Of a DNA stretch of 8,806 bases, positions 5,272 through 8,806 are shown in pieces. The DNA is from Streptomyces katrae. GTDB lineage: Bacteria; Actinomycetota; Actinomycetes; Streptomycetales; Streptomycetaceae. The first letter of the stretch is position 1. Every line of letters begins with the position of its first letter. The notes under the pieces were generated by a model. The model did no database searches and was not told the origin of the DNA. It saw nothing but the letters and a program-made list of their open reading frames with translations. Location: assembly GCF_000966975.1 (NCBI RefSeq), contig NZ_JZWV01000469.1:1-8806 (forward strand), written 5' to 3'. The translations under genes were made by a program, and so were the position numbers.

Positions 5272-7841
5272 TGAGGACGCCTTTCCGGCATATTGCGGGG
5301 CATCTGCTGTGGTCGACCTCGGGCCGGGTGTGGGCGGTGTGGCGGGTTGCTGCGCTGCCGGGCGGCTACCTGCCCGCCCGGGTGCACCAGGACTTGCTGG
5401 GTCGGATCACCTCGTTGGTGCGGTCGATGCCCGGGATCGAGCCGCGCCTGTTTGTTCTCGCGGCCAGGACGGATCCCGGGGAGATCGCCGAGCGGATGGT
5501 GGCCGACGTCGACTGGCAGCGGCTGCCTGCGTGGGCGGAGACCTGTGCGGCGACGGTTGATCTGCTGACAGGTCAGGAGATGCACGAGCGGACGCTGTGG
5601 CTGGCCGTGCCTCTGGCGGTCAAGGGCGGATCCGCGAGCGCTTCCCTGACGGCGTTGTACGCGGAGCTGTCGGCTGCTCTGGATCTCCCGCCGGTGCCGG
5701 TGGCCGAGGCGGAGGTGAAGGCGGCCGCCTCGGAGACTGAGCGGATCCAGACCTCCTTGGGCGGAGGGTTGGGGCTGCGTCCCGCGTCGGCGGCCGAGAT
5801 CGTCTGGATGCTCCAGCATGCGCTCTGCCGCGGCCTGGCGGAGGAGCCGCTGCTGTCGGACGCGGAGCAGAGCCGGCTGTACGGCAGCAGTGTGCGGGAG
5901 GGCCGTCTGCAGTCGCCCTCGTACGCGGATCTGGGGATGGTCCGGCTGGCCGAGGGCGGCCAGGAGACGCGCGCCGACGGCAAGGATGCCAAGGCGAGGA
6001 GCCCGTGGTGGCGGGCGGCGGCCTCGTCGCCGCTGGGTCGCCGGTGGCTTCAGGTGGAGTCCGAGGCTGGCACGGGTTACCAGGCGCACCTGGTGCTGGC
6101 GGAGATCCCGCCGGCGGTGTCGGTGCGGTCCGCGGACGTCCTGGCCCAGCTGGAGGCTCTGCCCTTCCCGGTCGACGTCACGGTCGATCTGCGGGTGGTC
6201 ACGGCGAAGAAGGCACGGGCACAGGTCCAGCGCAAGAAGCGTGAACTCCTGGACCAGGCGGATCAGTACGGTGCGCAGCCGACCGGGATGCCGCACTCGT
6301 TGCCGGATGCCGCGGGGGATCTGGCGGAGCAGGACGCGCGGATGGCCAGGACGTCGGTGGAGGTCGAGATCCAGTCGGTGACGGTGCTCAGTGTGTGGGG
6401 TCCGGACGCGGGGACGTGTGATGCGCGGGCGCGGGAGCTGTCGGCGGCCCTGTCGGGGGGCGACTACCGGGTGGAGCGCCCGTATGGGATGCAGGAGGAG
6501 CTGTTCGCGCTGGGCCTGCCCGGGACGGTGCGGGCCCCGAAGCTGGGGCAGTTCACGCAGCACCAGCTGTCGGAGGACTGGGCCGCCTGTGGGGCTTTGA
6601 CGCTGTCGCGGGTGGGCGATCCGGCCGGGATGATGGTCGGCTACGACCTCGACTGCGGCACGATCCGCCCGGTGCTGCTGAACCCGGCGGATGCCCCGCA
6701 GGTCAACGCTTCGGCTTCCAGCGCCGTGATCGGCGACCTCGGTGCGGGCAAGAGCGTGCTGGAGAAGCTGGTCACCGAGGCCGTGGTGGACCGGGGCGGG
6801 CGGGCGATCGTCATCGACCGGACCCCGATGCGCGAGTGGGCCGGCTTCGCGCGGACGGCGATGGGTGACCGCTGCCAGATCATCGATGCCGCGAAGGCGC
6901 GGATCTCCATCGACCCGCTGCGGGTGTTCGGCGGGCCGGTCGGCGCCCACTACGCCCTGTCCTACCTCACCTTGCAGTTGGGGGTGGGGGCGATGACGGC
7001 CGCCGGGGCCGTGCTCCACCACGCGGTCGAGGAGGTCAGCGGCGGGCCGGAGCCGTCCATGGGCAAGGTCCTCGACGTCCTGGCCGCACTCGCCGCCTCG
7101 GGCGCCGGCTCGACTCGGGGAGATGCGGCCGCCACCATGGCCGACCTGCTGCGGATCGTGCGCACCAATCCGCTGGCGGCAATGGTCTTCGACCCGAGTC
7201 TGCCACCGGTCACCCTCGACGGGGACCTCGGTGCCGACATGGTCGTGGTGACCACGACCGGTCTGACCCTGCCGCCGCGGGAGGCGTTCGCCGACGTGGA
7301 GGTGCTGCGCCAGCAGCCCTTGGAGGCGTTGATCGGGCGGGCGGTGCTGTATCTGATCGCGGCCGTGGCCCGGCAAGCGGCGTTCACCGACCCCTCCCGG
7401 TTCTGCCTGGTCTCCCTGGACGAGGTGTACTGGCTGACCTCCTCCGCAGAGGGGTCCGCGCTGGTCCACGAGATCCTCCACGACGGCCGCAAGCACGGCG
7501 CCGGTGTCTTCCTCGGGGCCCACGACAAAGACGAGCTCGGCAAGGACGCCGGCCTGATCGCCTACCGCTTCCTGGCCCGCACCGCCGACCGCGCCCGCGC
7601 GGTCAAGGGATTGCAGTTCCTGGGCCTGGACGGCGAGGACGAGGACCTCATCCGGATGGTCACCACCGGCCTCTCCCCGGTCGGCCAGGCCGGCCGCGAG
7701 GGCGAGATGCTGCTGCGCGACCCGCGCATGCAGGTCGGCCGCATCAAGGTCGTCGTCCCGCCCGTGCCCCGCATCAAGAAATCGATCTTCACCACACCCG
7801 GCCGCGCGGCGCAGCCCGCGGCCACTGGGGGGACCTCATGA
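5271..7841 (+). CDS. VirB4-like conjugation ATPase
   Basis: An 856-residue ATPase that powers the type IV secretion channel; VirB4/TrbE/TraC relatives are usually about 800-900 residues. The N-terminal half (to about 470) resembles the accessory domain of actinomycete VirB4 proteins, opening with HLLWSTSGRVWAVWRV. The C-terminal half is a RecA-like motor: Walker A GDLGAGKS (488-495, Lys494), Walker B LVSLDE (713-718, Asp717 and Glu718), and a downstream DGRKHGAGVFLGAHD block (738-752) where VirB4/TraG-type ATPases typically have a Gln-containing sensor motif. No membrane segment is evident, so it likely docks on the preceding VirB3-like protein. Start: ATG 5271 overlaps the upstream TGA by one base with GGGGAGG eight bases upstream; GTG 5268, one codon earlier, is equally possible. 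The stop overlaps the next ATG (ATGA). Confidence 0.93.
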   Translation: MRTPFRHIAGHLLWSTSGRVWAVWRVAALPGGYLPARVHQDLLGRITSLVRSMPGIEPRLFVLAARTDPGEIAERMVADVDWQRLPAWAETCAATVDLLTGQEMHERTLWLAVPLAVKGGSASASLTALYAELSAALDLPPVPVAEAEVKAAASETERIQTSLGGGLGLRPASAAEIVWMLQHALCRGLAEEPLLSDAEQSRLYGSSVREGRLQSPSYADLGMVRLAEGGQETRADGKDAKARSPWWRAAASSPLGRRWLQVESEAGTGYQAHLVLAEIPPAVSVRSADVLAQLEALPFPVDVTVDLRVVTAKKARAQVQRKKRELLDQADQYGAQPTGMPHSLPDAAGDLAEQDARMARTSVEVEIQSVTVLSVWGPDAGTCDARARELSAALSGGDYRVERPYGMQEELFALGLPGTVRAPKLGQFTQHQLSEDWAACGALTLSRVGDPAGMMVGYDLDCGTIRPVLLNPADAPQVNASASSAVIGDLGAGKSVLEKLVTEAVVDRGGRAIVIDRTPMREWAGFARTAMGDRCQIIDAAKARISIDPLRVFGGPVGAHYALSYLTLQLGVGAMTAAGAVLHHAVEEVSGGPEPSMGKVLDVLAALAASGAGSTRGDAAATMADLLRIVRTNPLAAMVFDPSLPPVTLDGDLGADMVVVTTTGLTLPPREAFADVEVLRQQPLEALIGRAVLYLIAAVARQAAFTDPSRFCLVSLDEVYWLTSSAEGSALVHEILHDGRKHGAGVFLGAHDKDELGKDAGLIAYRFLARTADRARAVKGLQFLGLDGEDEDLIRMVTTGLSPVGQAGREGEMLLRDPRMQVGRIKVVVPPVPRIKKSIFTTPGRAAQPAATGGTS

Positions 7842-8179
7842 CCTACCGATCCGGTGCGCGACTGCTGCTGGTGGGTGCCGTCGCTGTGCTGCTACTTGCC
7901 TGCACCGTCGCCGCATGGGCCCTGCCCCACACCACTGTGACTGCACCGGCAGCCAGGCTGAGCGCTTCCCAGACCGGTGAGCGTTGTGCGCGGAACACTG
8001 GTTCAGTCCACGAGCTGTGCCCGCCCGACCCCGCCGCGCCGGTCGCAGTGCCGCACCCATCCACACCGGCCGTCGCCGGGCTGCCGTGGTTGGATGCGCG
8101 TGCCGCGCTGCTGCTGTTCTCCACCGCCGCTGTCGCGGCCGCCATCGCTCTGGCCAGCGTCGCCGGGCGGCGACTGTGA
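7838..8179 (+). CDS. Small membrane or lipoprotein-like protein of the transfer operon
   Basis: A 113-residue protein between the VirB4-like and VirB6-like genes. ATG 7838 overlaps the previous stop, and a G-run with A (7827-7833) provides a ribosome binding site. Residues 1-8 carry two Arg, followed by a hydrophobic segment (9-28) containing LLAC at 19-22, a loose lipobox that could make Cys22 an acylation site. Hydrophobicity continues past the Cys, so a plain membrane helix is equally possible. The middle (about 29-84) is Pro/Ala/Thr-rich with Cys49 and Cys60, possibly a disulfide outside the cell. A second helix spans about 87-108, ending in a short Arg-rich tail. The position corresponds to virB5 in classical operons, but no VirB5 or VirB7 similarity is recognisable. 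Hypothetical; a transfer accessory role is inferred from location only. Confidence 0.75.
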   Translation: MTYRSGARLLLVGAVAVLLLACTVAAWALPHTTVTAPAARLSASQTGERCARNTGSVHELCPPDPAAPVAVPHPSTPAVAGLPWLDARAALLLFSTAAVAAAIALASVAGRRL

Positions 8180-8806
8180 TGGCCTGGCGCCGGCTGGACC
8201 GGGGGACTCTGCGCGCCGCCGGGTTCGTCGCGCTGCTCACCGTCACGTTTGTGGTGACGAACACGGCGGTTGCCGCGGCCGCGACCGCAGATGGCGCAGG
8301 CACGGGCGGGGGCCTGCTGGGGCCTTTGGACATCATGACCGGCGAGGGGGTGCCGCTCAGCAGCTATCAGCTGGAGGCCATGCCCGTCTCCTCGCAGTCC
8401 CAAGGGGGTGTCCCGGCGGTCGATCTGGCTGTGACGGGGCGTCTGCCGGATCTTGATGTGGTCGGTGACATCCAGCGCCTCGTCCTGGGCGGCCTGTTCA
8501 CCCTGGTCCGGCTGCTGGTCGGCCTGTGTGGCTGGCTGATCTCCTTCGTGTTCCGATTTCCGCTGATCACCCTGCTGACCAGGCCCGCGCAGCAGATCGC
8601 CGACGCCTACGAGCGGCACGTGGTCGCCCCGCTCGGCCTCGAAGGCTTGTTGTTGGCGTGGGCGTTCGTGTTCGGGCTGATCCTGTTCGTGCGGGGGAAG
8701 GCCGGCACGGGGCTGGGGGAGATTGCGCTGACCCTGGTCATCGCGGCCCTGGCCGCCAGCGCTTTTGTCCGGCCTGACTACCTGCTGGGCAAGGACGGTC
8801 CGCTCG
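8179..8806 (+). CDS. VirB6-like polytopic conjugal transfer protein, N-terminal part (cut by window edge)
   Basis: Opens with ATG 8179 overlapping the preceding TGA by one base (TGATG) and stays open through 209 full codons to the end of the window. No strong Shine-Dalgarno is seen, so translation probably depends on coupling to the upstream gene. Residues 1-34 look like a signal peptide: Arg-rich start, hydrophobic core 13-28, and VAAAATA near the cleavage region. An outer segment of about 65 residues contains GEGVPLSSYQLEAMP. Then come a long hydrophobic region (about 101-133, one or two helices), a stretch RPAQQIADAYERHVVAP, and two more helices (about 152-171 and 178-197). Several membrane segments after a secreted N-terminal part, downstream of VirB4, fit the large VirB6/TrbL-type channel proteins of actinomycete type IV systems. 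The missing C-terminus prevents a firm family call. Confidence 0.75.
   Translation, partial: MAWRRLDRGTLRAAGFVALLTVTFVVTNTAVAAAATADGAGTGGGLLGPLDIMTGEGVPLSSYQLEAMPVSSQSQGGVPAVDLAVTGRLPDLDVVGDIQRLVLGGLFTLVRLLVGLCGWLISFVFRFPLITLLTRPAQQIADAYERHVVAPLGLEGLLLAWAFVFGLILFVRGKAGTGLGEIALTLVIAALAASAFVRPDYLLGKDGPL

Noticed and set aside
4872..7523. Very long minus-strand open frame (883 codons) opposite the VirB3- and VirB4-like genes
   Set aside because: It is Arg/Pro/His-rich without motifs and mirrors the high third-position GC of the real plus-strand genes, a usual artefact in high-GC genomes. The plus strand has Walker motifs and coherent overlaps.
1..8806. CRISPR array, tRNA, rRNA, integrase or attachment site
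   Set aside because: No spaced identical repeats of CRISPR size, no tRNA-like cloverleaf sequence, no recombinase motifs and no long direct repeats were found by eye.

Overview
The window is very GC-rich, with strong G/C bias at third codon positions, Shine-Dalgarno-led GTG/ATG starts and many start/stop overlaps. This points to a high-GC actinomycete, most likely Streptomyces or a close relative. The content looks like one end of an integrated conjugative element or plasmid-derived island. No integrase, relaxase, tRNA or attachment site is visible, so the element type stays open.

Layout: (1) Positions 1-414 hold the inactivated minus-strand remnant of an IS5-family transposase, with two frameshifts, a nonsense codon and loss of a catalytic Asp. 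(2) Positions 415-1351 are a long apparently non-coding stretch with a C-run array of about 12-bp period, a GC-rich hairpin and a perfect 27-bp palindrome just upstream of the next gene. (3) Positions 1352-2572 encode a Ser/Thr protein kinase fused to two short domains resembling the E3-binding (peripheral subunit-binding) domain of 2-oxo-acid dehydrogenase E2 proteins, ending in a C-terminal membrane anchor. (4) Positions 2808-3175 hold two tiny minus-strand ORFs, one Cys-rich and well supported, the other tentative. They converge on the kinase and diverge from the transfer operon. (5) Positions 3176-3368 form the divergent promoter region, with four direct TCACTGG repeats. (6) From 3369 to the right edge runs a tightly overlapping plus-strand operon for a type IV secretion (conjugation) machine.

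The transfer operon encodes, in order: a TcpC/VirB8-like bitopic protein; a small two-helix membrane protein; a VirB3/PrgI-like membrane protein; a VirB4-like ATPase with clear Walker A and B motifs; a small two-helix or lipoprotein-like protein; and a VirB6-like polytopic protein cut by the window edge. Positions two to six follow the order virB2-virB3-virB4-x-virB6 of classical systems. This suggests, without proving it, that the 106-aa protein takes the VirB2 place. Such multi-protein machines differ from the single-protein TraB (FtsK-like) double-stranded DNA transfer typical of Streptomyces plasmids. The kinase could be a regulator linked to the element or an unrelated neighbour; the sequence does not decide.
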